Source of the DNA: Mucor racemosus
Taxonomy: Eukaryota > Mucoromycota > Mucoromycetes > Mucorales > Mucoraceae
Assembly (NCBI GenBank): GCA_027405735.1
Contig: JAPEHQ010000019.1
Span: forward strand, 935,001-999,000
Reading direction: 5' to 3'
Length of the DNA stretch: 64,000 bases
Shown one piece after another: positions 9,985 to 20,518 of this stretch; within the stretch, counting starts at the first letter, position 1; the number at the start of each line of letters is the position of its first letter. Both the position numbers and the translations under genes were made by a program. Below the pieces are notes generated by a model that worked only from the letters and a program-made list of their open reading frames with translations, was not told the DNA's origin and made no database searches.

Positions 9985-12537
9985 TCAGGATCTTGCCTTA
10001 GGAGAAAACACCTCCGGACGACCATAACCACTCCATATTAATGATGAGATAAGAAGCATATTTTTGGCAGCATTGATGTCTCTCTGCCACAGTGTTTTAC
10101 AGTTTTGACATCCAAGAACACTATGACCTTTGACACCGTCCACCTTTTTCAATGAGTCTTCATAGCATATATTACAAATCCTTGAAGTCATGAATTCATC
10201 AATTGTAACAGCCAAAAGATCTCCTTCTTTTTCTCGTTTCTTTAAAGCACGCCAGAGAACGCCAGTTACTCCACATTTGTTACCTTTTAGTTTTACCAAG
10301 TCTTTACCAAACATTCCTGCACCAAAAACAATTAAAGGAACCTTGGCTTTATCTTGTTGGAATTTTGATGGTTTCCATTTATGCCTACATCATGAAATGC
10401 ATTAGCTGATGTGATGCGTGAATGCTAATTTGTTAACTTACTTGGAAATGGCGGTAGTGTGCTTTCTTTTCTTCTTATTTGCATTTTGTTTTTTCATGAA
10501 CCTTCTTTTTCTTTTCTTTTTACGTTTATTTCTTTGTTTTCTGTCATATTTTTTGCTACCATTGACCAGCATATTCACCATAATTTGTGGAGCCTTTTGA
10601 CGACCTTGGTAAAGAAAAAATCTGTCTTTGGCTCTTTGAAAACCATAAAAATCAAACAAAGTCTGTCTATGAAGCAACATATAGGCTGTATAAGTAAGAT
10701 AAGCCGTAGCTTGGCAAGTTTTTGTGGTAGGCATATCCGTTTCAATCGGGGTTATACCCCTTTCATCTTTAAGCTTTTGAATTTTTATGGAGTATTTGGT
10801 GGAGCCGGTCAAATCATAGTATTCTTTAGTACTACACCGCCGTACTTGATGATCATCTCCCAAGCCAACTGCAGCAGTAAATACAGCTTTTCGTCCAGGA
10901 TCGATAAAAGCAGGCCTGTAAACATTTTCCACTTCTTCATATGTGAAATCTTCTAATGTCAAATCATGATTACCAATGATTGACTCTTGTTTCTTTCTGT
11001 TAAATACAAAATCAACTGCAAATCCATCAGATCTAACGAGGTTATTGAACAAGACTGTGTTTTCACCGTCTGCTCTTAATTGAGATATGCTATGGTTTGT
11101 CAAGATAATGTTAGTTGGCTTTTATAAAGATACTTTAAACAAACTTACTCTTTGAATCGTAATTTAGTGAAATCAAATATACGATGAAACATTTGGAGTT
11201 GATTTTCATAACCTTTTGGAAGAGACTCTTTTACAAAACAAGATAATGCATTTACACTAATATTGACAAATTTACACCGACATGATGGTTTTGGTGAAAT
11301 GCTAAACAACCTGGGTAGCGGAAGCCGTCTTACATCAAAAGGAGAATGATTTCTATGTTCTTCTTCATAGGCTGAAAGTATATGTGAGAAACAGCGAATA
11401 TAATTGCCTGGGGATGCAGAGAGACTTTTCAATGATACGGATTCAGTTGTATGATCACGTAACGGATCACATTCGTTTCTAATTTTTAATTTCAAATCAT
11501 CTGACAGAGCAACGCCAGTGGGCCATTTAGGTTCACCTCTACAAACATATTGGTAGCAATATTCTTTCACAATGAGCTTCACTTGATCAGGCTTCATTAC
11601 CTACGAATCAAAAGTATGAGGTTTTATAATGTAAGTAAAATTTATATTTGTGCTTACCATGCAAATATTTTGGATCAAATAATATAAATAAGACATTACT
11701 CTCTGTTCAAAAGTCTCGACTATAGCATTCAAGTAAGTAATGGACACCTGAAGACATGCCTCCGATAAGCATTGGCTGTTACCACTAGCCAAGTTGACTT
11801 TGTACAAAATAGTTGGATGTTGTATTCTAAAGTTGTTCCAGTCATCAAGCATACCAGATGGAATCACGTTGGAATTTGTAACACGCTTGTTGTTAACCAA
11901 CTGGCAGATGGAATACCAGAAAGGCTGTCGATAAATGCAGCCTGGCATATTTTCATTTGAATGAAGAATAATATAATAGTTTACAAAAATTTGTGCTCTG
12001 AAGAGCAATTGACGAACATCCTCACTTGCAGAGAGAATTCTATTTTTGAGTACACTTCTGTAACGTTCTTTTACACAAGCGTCAAAAGGAAGTTTTCTAG
12101 TAAATGATTGGAATCCAGTTCCCAAGTTTTGATTCATTACTTCAAGTTTAGATGGTATATGCCTGGGACAATCTGGAGAGCGTGATGATTTATGGCCAAT
12201 ACCTTTACAATTAGTACAACGGACACTGGGATCTGCTACCATTTTTTGGCGTTTTGCTTCTCTTTTGACATTCTTGATCGCTGAATTTTGTCGCTTCCTA
12301 CTTGTGCCAACTATCAAAAGTATTAGAAAATCTATAATTTACTTTATGTTGTACCCACCATCATCTGCTTTTTCTTCTTTATACAGCCTACATTTGTAGT
12401 ACTTCTTGTTGTAGTGGCCAATTTCTTTGCAATCTTTGCATGTTGGCTGCGGTCTCTCCCCTAAGTCAATAATGATTGTAAAAAATAAACTACCTTTCAA
12501 AGATTTTATAATTTATACCTGACTCTCTGCTTGTCAT
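9985..12537 (-). CDS. Fanzor RNA-guided nuclease homologue (eukaryotic TnpB family)
   Basis: Six exons, 12519-12537, 12359-12460, 11658-12310, 11149-11600, 10442-11089 and 9985-10384, give 757 residues without stops. Two N-terminal CCHC knuckles are visible (C14/C17/H22/C30 and C72/C75/H80/C88). RuvC-I is FIDPGRK with D472. A very basic tract at about 586-620 is a probable nuclear localisation signal. The C-terminal zinc ribbon (C695, C698, C717, C720) is followed by RDINAAKNM, giving RuvC-III D727. The usual RuvC-II strand (VPLIVFGAGMF) lacks Glu; E688 in TIDEFMTSRIC is the candidate relocated glutamate known from Fanzors. TnpB/Fanzor proteins cut DNA guided by a transposon-end RNA. The start may instead be the in-frame ATG at 12576. 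Nuclease activity is inferred, not shown. Confidence 0.85.
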
Positions 12538-12892
12538 TACCGCTTGAATTTTATTCAAAATTAAGGATCTGTACATTATCGATTGTTGCAGATGATGGGA
12601 TGTAGAAAATAAGTAAAAAAAAAGGGAGGATAAAAAGCTGCCTTTACGTGTGGAGGCAATGTACAATATGAGGTTTTCATACATCAATCGGTATTTACCG
12701 GGTATCCAAGCAGTCAATATATGATAAACACCTTACAACTATGTACTGGTTTTATGTAATTGCTAGCATTTGTTTCCATCTGTTGCAACTTTTAACATCA
12801 CCAATGGTCGGAGTTTAAATAAAGAAGAAGATGATGATAATTCAGAAATACATTGCTTGATTGAATCTACATATTTATCTCAAATCAAATTC

Positions 12893-13011
12893 ATTTTAGT
12901 GTGAATTGACACCGACTTTATCTAAAATCTCATTCTCATTTCATACAAATTTTTGTCTCTATTTTGTCTAAATTTTATTTCTATTTCGTTCAAAAAAATA
13001 ATAAAAACGTC
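12893..13011 (-). repeat. Right inner subterminal array
   Basis: On the minus strand, units such as GAACGAAATAGAAATAAAAT, GACAAAATAGAGACAAAAAT and TATGAAATGAGAATGAGATT match the left array unit. It lies upstream of the Fanzor start. Confidence 0.6.
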
Positions 13012-13295
13012 TAAATTTCAAGTGTAAAGTCTGTATTTGAGGTTTGTGATGAAATGAAAACAAGATAACAAAAAATAGCATAACAATAACAAATAAGTTT
13101 AATATAAACAGCCAAATTTAACATTCGTAATTTTCTTTTCTTTATCTGTTCTAAAATATATAATAATAATTCAATTTTGCAGTTGCAATATAACATTGAA
13201 CAGGTCAAATCTTAGCTTAATTTTAATAAAAACTTTCAGTCGCTCAATTACATAAGTCTAATAAAAAATAACTCACAATTTTTATGAATTTGCAT

Positions 13296-13392
13296 TCTCG
13301 CTTTGTCTAGACTTCATTTTTACTCTGTCTCAATATATAACTACAATCGTTCAAAATTCAATTGGAAATCGTCTAAATATTTTCCTGAAATG
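13296..13392 (-). repeat. Right outer subterminal array (diverged)
   Basis: About four or five diverged units of the same period adjoin the right terminal repeat. The roughly 280 bases between this and the inner array are AT-rich with no recognised content. Confidence 0.45.
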
Positions 13393-13416
13393 TCTGAATT
13401 TCAAGTGGAAATACTG
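13393..13416 (-). repeat. Right terminal inverted repeat of Fanzor element
   Basis: Reads CAGTATTTCCACTTG on the minus strand, flanked by TA. Mate of 9729-9752. Confidence 0.75.
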
Positions 13417-13737
13417 TATTTTCAGGCACGCTATAATTGTTATCCATTTTCAAATCCGCTATAGGCTGGCGACTCGAGTCGACGACTCAGCTAATTCCAA
13501 CCATAGATAATCCCTAAATATTTATTATTTGTTAGTTTCTAAAAAGCATGTAATGATAAAATTTTCAAGCAAAATAAAAGAAACAAAATGAACTATCTAG
13601 TCTAGACTGGCTTTATAAAAAGATGTCTTTCTCAGCTTCAAGGTCTAGAACCTCTACTGACAGGAATAACCACGAGAAGGTGAAGACAGTATATTCCCAG
13701 CCCCCAGATCCCAACAAGCACACAATCGTCATCAAAA

Positions 13738-14055
13738 GAGCTCTGGTCCGAACTTCTAAGAGCGTCTGCAATCCAGTCATCAGTTGATTGAAGCACTAGA
13801 AGTATTGACACTACTGCATTCCCAACCAAAGCCCTGGCCCGAACTCCTGAGAGCGTCTGCGATCCAGTCAAAAGGTAAGAAAAGCATCCCAGATCCCAAA
13901 GCGTCAATCCAACATTGTCCTGACTCTGACTTGGGCAATCCAGTAGAGAGAGCTCCTGCGGTCAGTCACAAGACAACAAAGCACCACGACTGCGAACATA
14001 ACTCTTACTCTCTCAACTCTGGCCGAACTCCTGAGAGTGTCTGCGATCCAGTCAT
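13738..14055. repeat. Three dispersed imperfect 40-bp repeats, GC-richer than surroundings
   Basis: Copies start near 13738, 13829 and 14018 and share cores such as CCGAACTCCTGAGAGCGTCT. On the minus strand each can be read as DWIADALRSS, and several differences between copies are silent in that frame, which hints at an old coding repeat. No intact gene surrounds them. Function unknown. Confidence 0.5.
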
Positions 14056-14171
14056 AAGAAAATAAAAGTTATAGAAAGAAAACGACACGTAATCCAAATG
14101 AAAGTGCGGGAAATAGTTATTCAAAGTGCGGCAGTGAAATGGTGAAAAAAAAATCATTATACTGTATGTTT

Positions 14172-17100
14172 ATAGCTATAATGTTTACAGCAACAATGGT
14201 TTTTGCTCGAGCATAAACTAAAATAATACTTACTGCTTGAATTTATATGCAAGCCAAATCTAAGATCATAGATGTTACATTACACACATAAAATTTAAAT
14301 AAATTAACCTTCTTTAAACTTACTATTTTAGTTTACGATTATCAGCTGTAAAAAGATTTGTTTTCAAGTATATCTACGATCAAGACTATGGTTATTAGGC
14401 AAGACATTAGATTGTTCTTTTTTTGTTTCTATATCATTTGAAATTTATCATTTTTCTGAAGCATTTTGTGGGTTTGTAGCCAGTTCTAGTTTTTTATTGA
14501 GTAGATATAAATATTATTGCCTTCGATTTGATCTGGTAATCAAGAAATACGTCCAACAAAACAGTAGTAGTAAATAATGATATTTGATCTTAGCAGAATG
14601 CGGTTAAATAAAAATATCAGCCTCTAATATAACGACTGCTACCTATATTAAAAACATTAGGTCCTTATGTTAGCATGCGTATTCAGTTAAAGAAAATAAT
14701 ACCAGCTTGATAGTCTGATATGCTTTATCAAATAGTGAATATATTCTTGGAATATGAAAACAAAAAGAGAGAAACAACACAAGTAGAAAAGGATTTTTAA
14801 AGCTTTACATTATTTAATGCAATTAAAACCCTGCTAAATTGCACATTTCAGCCAATGTAAAGCAGTATTACAGCGCATCAACCCATAAACTAAACAAAGT
14901 AGGCAATATCTGCTGTTATCATAGAAACATACATTTTTCTATTAGAAAAGCCATCTGTCATTTCAAACATTTATTAAAAAATTGCAAAAGCGAGCCCGCA
15001 GAGCGATGCCGTAATCGAGCATAATAGCCAGATCGAGCGGTTACGTTCCTTATACTATGGTATATATCTAAGTTTTAAATAAAAAGCGGGTTTTTTTAAA
15101 CTTTTCTTATATTTAACCACCTACAGTCTGAAAATTCAGTCTTTGTAGCGGACATTTTCGGGGCTCATTTTATCCTTACTAACACTCATGATTTTTATAA
15201 AAAAACAGAAAAATCAAATTTTGATACCAAAATCAACGTTTAAATATACTACATTATGAGAGAAAGTTGTAGCCATAACTAATACACATTTTATAAAAGC
15301 TTAATATTAAATGTTAAGTAATGAAAATTAGCATTTTTGGCCGAAAAACGGTTTTTTGATTAAAGGATTTTCATGTAATATTTTGTAATAAAAATGTTTG
15401 TTATTTTTTATTGAGCCAGTAGAGCGCTAAATTCTCTATATGTGTATACTTTTTGTTTTTATAATTGGTAGTATAATTACCTCTAAATTTGCAAAATCAG
15501 AAAAAAAAATTAAAAAATGTCAAAATTGATGATCTGGACAAGAATAATTTTTTAAATTAATATTCTGCTTATAAGCCTTGTAAGTCTTAAAAATAAGAGA
15601 TTTTATAATACTTGAGAACTTTTTCAAGAATTTACAATACTGTACCCACTTGGTTCAAGCTTATTACTGTAAATCTTTATACATGTTAGTATTGTATGGT
15701 AATTTATTTGATGATAATATAGTCTTACTTTATAATTATTACGTTAGAGGTAATTTACATTGAGTTTTAGTCTTACCTCTCCAATATCATCATAAACATA
15801 AACATGGCCAGCACTGGAACCTATTGCCGCCTTTCTGCCCTCTTTGTCCCAATCCAATGTATTCAATGCTTTATTAAGACCAACTTATTAAGTACTTACA
15901 AATGGTTCCTCAGTATTTGCAGTCAAATTTCATAAATTAAATTGACTTGTTCCATCTACAGTAGTAATGTAGTAATATTAAGCGTATCATCAGCCCTCCT
16001 TATGATAAATGCCAATCTAAAATCAGAAACACTCCATTGGCATTGTTATAAGCTATGAAAAGCTTGATTTTTAATATTACAACAGTTAAATAAAAGACAA
16101 AATGATAATAATCGCATATGGTGAGTATTCAACACCTAGTTGAGTTTAATGACGAATGCTTTTGAACCCTTTTGAAAATCCTGAAGCAAACACAACATCT
16201 TGGTCCTGTAATTTCTATCCATCAAAATGTCGCAATTTCCACCACACAATGAATGCATCTTTTGTCAATCTTGATCTCGATGTACATTGGGTATCAGTTT
16301 TTTTTTATCAGTTGTATTTTCTCTAATTCCTTAATATTCAGTTATATTAATCGATAATTTGTAGCATTGCCAAAAAAAAAGAATAAATGCTTCAAGAGTT
16401 TTCTGCATATCAAATTATGCAATTTAGTAGCAAAGATTGCATTTAACTATGCTTTTTGAGCCTATTAATGTTAAACAGAATAATTAGTATTTTTATTCAA
16501 AAGTAAGCTTTGCTTTATACATTTACATTTACATTCACCCATTCAATAAATAACATTGCATTTATTATCCGTTATATCAATCAATTAACTTCATCTTGAT
16601 TCGGATACCTTTGACAATTAAATGCCTAAATTACACTTGAACCACCAGATATCGCACAAAAAAATTTCGTACAGATCGACGAAGTATCACAATTTGCATC
16701 ATTGTTTTATGTTCATAGATCTCTGCATGCACCATAATACCTCTATCTGTTCGACTTAACTGAAATACATTGAACGCCAACATCGTACTTGACAAAATGC
16801 CTTACTTTATTGCGAGTAAACAAACTAATTTAACTTGATGCTAGTTTAGCATCAGTAGCTGAATCAAATTAATTTGAGATTAGATAACCCCTTTTAACAA
16901 CTTTGCACACCATGAATAGCACCTTTGATCACGGTGCAATCAATTACACAATAGTTGTCATACAGTGAGTTCCAAAACCCTTTCAATGGTTTGAAATTTT
17001 GAATGTGACTAGCCATATCTTTCGCAATTTCAATCGGCGATACTTTAAATTTCTATTATAAGTAATTTGAAATATTTCCAATAATTTGCAAAAAGTCCGA

Positions 17101-17187
17101 CCTAATTATTTAAAGTTCAGCAAAAAATATGTCAATTCAAAAACGGGTACATCATTGAAAGGGTTTTGGAAGCATTACCAAAAAAAA
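14172..17187 (+). repeat. Left arm of large palindrome
   Basis: Inverted counterpart of 18378-26097 minus its insertions. For 14.65-17.19 kb the arms appear nearly identical (positions pair with a sum of about 35565). The outermost 470 bases or so are clearly diverged. It carries a dynein intermediate-chain fragment and the left part of a Tc1 element. There is no intact gene; the remaining sequence is AT-rich repeat of unknown origin. Confidence 0.85.
15777..15959 (-). pseudogene. Dynein intermediate chain fragment (left-arm copy)
   Basis: Mirror image of the fragment at 19606-19788. The minus strand reads as a WD-repeat segment (TLDWDKEGRKAAIGSS, HVYVYD) interrupted by stops. Confidence 0.55.
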
Positions 17188-18602
17188 TTACAATTTAGTA
17201 GCCCACAGCTTGTACATTAACGCTAGATATCTTATAAAACAGAGAAATATGCGGAAAATATATGAGATGTTTTTCAACTTTTACCTTACCTTTTTTACTA
17301 GTAGTTTCAAGCAAAATCATTAAGATGAAAACTGTATCAGATGCCAAACGTAATGATGTTATCTCTCTGTTAAATTCAGGCCATACCGTTTCGAAAATTG
17401 CTCGTCGTGTAGATGTTAGTCAAGCCACAGTACGTCGTATTAGAAAAAAGGCCTGTCCTGACCGAGAAAAACTTAAAGGAGGCCAACCATCTAAGCTGAC
17501 TACTGTGGATAAGAGATATTGTGTCCATGAAATCACCAAAGGTGGCTTGGATAATGCGGTACAAGCCAAAAAAGGGTTTCGTCGTAATCTACACGTTAAT
17601 GTCAGTGCGAATACTGTACGTAGGACTCTTCCGGATAATGGTTTAGGCGCATTACCTAAGATAAAATAGCCAGAAATTAGCGATGAAAATGCGAAGGATC
17701 GCCTCCGCTGGTGCAAAAACAAAATTGATTGGACTTTGGAGGACTGGAAACGTGTTATATTTACCGATGAGGCTAGAATTAACCGTTTTAACTCTGATGG
17801 TTGTATTTGGTGCTGGAAAAAAGACAACGAGGAGATAAAACCTAGGCATACCAAAAAAACAAGAAAGCATGGAGATGATCGCATCATGATTTGGAGCACT
17901 ATTTCTTGGTCTGGTGTTGACTGGTTGTGCAAGATCGAAGGTAATATGAACTCTGAACTATACAAAACTATTGTTGATGACGATTTGGAGAAATCCATTG
18001 ACGATATGTGCCAAAAATTGAAGTTACGTCGTAATCAAGTCATTCTTCAGCAAGACAATGATTACAAACACACCTCGAAGTTAATGAAAAAACACTTCGA
18101 AACAAAAGAATATAGAGTAATGTCATGGCCAGCACAATCCACAGACCTCAATTCCATTGAAAATATGTGTAGGTTATTGAAAATCCGTTTAAATGAATAC
18201 GATACACCTCCAGAAGGCATGAATGACATTTGGAAGAGAACACAAGAAATTTGGTAAGAAAAAATAACAGTTGAGGAATGCCAAAGGGTTATTTCGAGTA
18301 TGCCTGATCGTTTGAAAGCTTGCATCAAAGCAAAGGGTTACGGCATTGATTATTAACTGCGTTTAAATAAACTTCAATTTTTTTTGGTAATGCTTCCAAA
18401 ACCCTTTCAATGATGTACCCGTTTTTGAATTGACATATTTTTTGCTGAACTTTAAATAATTAGGTCGGACTTTTTGCAAATTATTGGAAATATTTCAAAT
18501 TACTTATAATAGAAATTTAAAGTATCGCCGATTGAAATTGCGAAAGATATGGCTAGTCACATTCAAAATTTCAAACCATTGAAAGGGTTTTGGAACTCAC
18601 TG
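16963..18602 (+). mobile_element. Tc1/mariner element, decayed, at palindrome centre
   Basis: 1,640 bp flanked by TA (16961-16962 and 18603-18604). The terminal inverted repeats are long (about 225 bp, starting CAGTGAGTTCCAAAACCC) with a second internal copy of the end motif near their inner edge (cattgaaagggttttgga), like IR/DR-type Tc1 elements. It encodes the broken transposase at 17325-18356. The element sits exactly at the symmetry centre of the palindrome. Confidence 0.85.
17325..18356 (+). pseudogene. Tc1-family DD34E transposase, two in-frame stops
   Basis: Begins MKTVSDAKRNDVI. A helix-turn-helix region (HTVSKIARRVDVSQATVRRI) precedes the catalytic domain. All three catalytic positions are still visible: FTDEARI, LQQDND and DLNSIEN. 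In-frame stops at 17667-17669 (TAG) and 18255-18257 (TAA) break a frame of about 343 codons that otherwise ends at 18356. The transposase cuts and pastes at TA. As it stands the product cannot be full length. Confidence 0.85.
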
Positions 18603-19605
18603 TATGACAACTATTGTGTAATTGATTGCACCGTGATCAAAGGTGCTATTCATGGTGTGCAAAGTTGTTAAAAGGGGTTATCTAATCTCAAATTAATTTG
18701 ATTCAGCTACTGATGCTAAACTAGCATCAAGTTAAATTAGTTTGTTTACTCGCAATAAAGTAAGGCATTTTGTCAAGTACGATGTTGGCGTTCAATGTAT
18801 TTCAGTTAAGTCGAACAGATAGAGGTATTATGGTGCATGCAGAGATCTATGAACATAAAACAATGATGCAAATTGTGATACTTCGTCGATCTGTACGAAA
18901 TTTTTTTGTGCGATATCTGGTGGTTCAAGTGTAATTTAGGCATTTAATTGTCAAAGGTATCCGAATCAAGATGAAGTTAATTGATTGATATAACGGATAA
19001 TAAATGCAATGTTATTTATTGAATGGGTGAATGTAAATGTAAATGTATAAAGCAAAGCTTACTTTTGAATAAAAATACTAATTATTCTGTTTAACATTAA
19101 TAGGCTCAAAAAGCATAGTTAAATGCAATCTTTGCTACTAAATTGCATAATTTGATATGCAGAAAACTCTTGAAGCATTTATTCTTTTTTTTTGGCAATG
19201 CTACAAATTATCGATTAATATAACTGAATATTAAGGAATTAGAGAAAATACAACTGATAAAAAAAAACTGATACCCAATGTACATCGAGATCAAGATTGA
19301 CAAAAGATGCATTCATTGTGTGGTGGAAATTGCGACATTTTGATGGATAGAAATTACAGGACCAAGATGTTGTGTTTGCTTCAGGATTTTCAAAAGGGTT
19401 CAAAAGCATTCGTCATTAAACTCAACTAGGTGTTGAATACTCACCATATGCGATTATTATCATTTTGTCTTTTATTTAACTGTTGTAATATTAAAAATCA
19501 AGCTTTTCATAGCTTATAACAATGCCAATGGAGTGTTTCTGATTTTAGATTGGCATTTATCATAAGGAGGGCTGATGATACGCTTAATATTACTACATTA
19601 CTACT

Positions 19606-19788
19606 GTAGATGGAACAAGTCAATTTAATTTATGAAATTTGACTGCAAATACTGAGGAACCATTTGTAAGTACTTAATAAGTTGGTCTTAATAAAGCATT
19701 GAATACATTGGATTGGGACAAAGAGGGCAGAAAGGCGGCAATAGGTTCCAGTGCTGGCCATGTTTATGTTTATGATGATATTGGAGAG
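19606..19788 (+). pseudogene. Dynein intermediate chain fragment (right-arm copy)
   Basis: One frame reads VDGTSQFNL, stop, NLTANTEEPFVST, two stops, then VGLNKALNTLDWDKEGRKAA and IGSSAGHVYVYD. The first stop replaces the Trp expected in the family motif (F-D-L-W-N-L). This resembles the last WD repeats of dynein intermediate chains. It ends at a canonical GTAAGA donor, suggesting genomic rather than cDNA origin. Confidence 0.6.
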
Positions 19789-20518
19789 GTAAGACTAAAA
19801 CTCAATGTAAATTACCTCTAACGTAATAATTATAAAGTAAGACTATATTATCATCAAATAAATTACCATACAATACTAACATGTATAAAGATTTACAGTA
19901 ATAAGCTTGAACCAAGTGGGTACAGTATTGTAAATTCTTGAAAAAGTTCTCAAGTATTATAAAATCTCTTATTTTTAAGACTTACAAGGCTTATAAGCAG
20001 AATATTAATTTAAAAAATTATTCTTGTCCAGATCATCAATTTTGACATTTTTTAATTTTTTTTTTCTGATTTTGCAAATTTAGAGGTAATTATACTACCA
20101 ATTATAAAAACAAAAAGTATACACATATAGAGAATTTAGCGCTCTACTGGCTCAATAAAAAATAACAAACATTTTTATTACAAAATATTACATGAAAATC
20201 CTTTAATCAAAAAACCGTTTTTCGGCCAAAAATGCTAATTTTCATTACTTAACATTTAATATTAAGCTTTTATAAAATGTGTATTAGTTATGGCTACAAC
20301 TTTCTCTCATAATGTAGTATATTTAAACGTTGATTTTGGTATCAAAATTTGATTTTTCTGTTTTTTTATAAAAATCATGAGTGTTAGTAAGGATAAAATG
20401 AGCCCCGAAAATGTCCGCTACAAAGACTGAATTTTCAGACTGTAGGTGGTTAAATATAAGAAAAGTTTAAAAAAACCCGCTTTTTATTTAAAACTTAGAT
20501 ATATACCATAGTATAAGG

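Larger units (their letters stand above)
9729..13416 (-). mobile_element. Fanzor-encoding DNA transposon with TA target duplication
   Basis: Element of 3,688 bp. The ends are inverted repeats starting CAGTATTTC (24 nt, 22 matching) at 9729-9752 and 13393-13416, each flanked by TA (9727-9728 and 13417-13418). Inside both ends lie arrays of about 22-nt degenerate subterminal repeats in inverted orientation. The only gene is the Fanzor at 9985-12537. TA duplication and a CAGT end are typical of Tc1/mariner/pogo superfamily elements; no DDE transposase is present, so mobility would need one supplied in trans. Boundaries come directly from sequence; superfamily assignment is inference. Confidence 0.75.

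Noticed and set aside
13638..14065. Possible small genes across the GC-rich repeats
   Set aside because: Frames end quickly, and only the short repeat itself looks constrained; reported as repeats instead.
14839..15024. 61-codon frame repeated identically at 24703-24888
   Set aside because: It is simply the same palindrome-arm DNA read twice; no start context, family or conservation beyond the repeat supports a protein.
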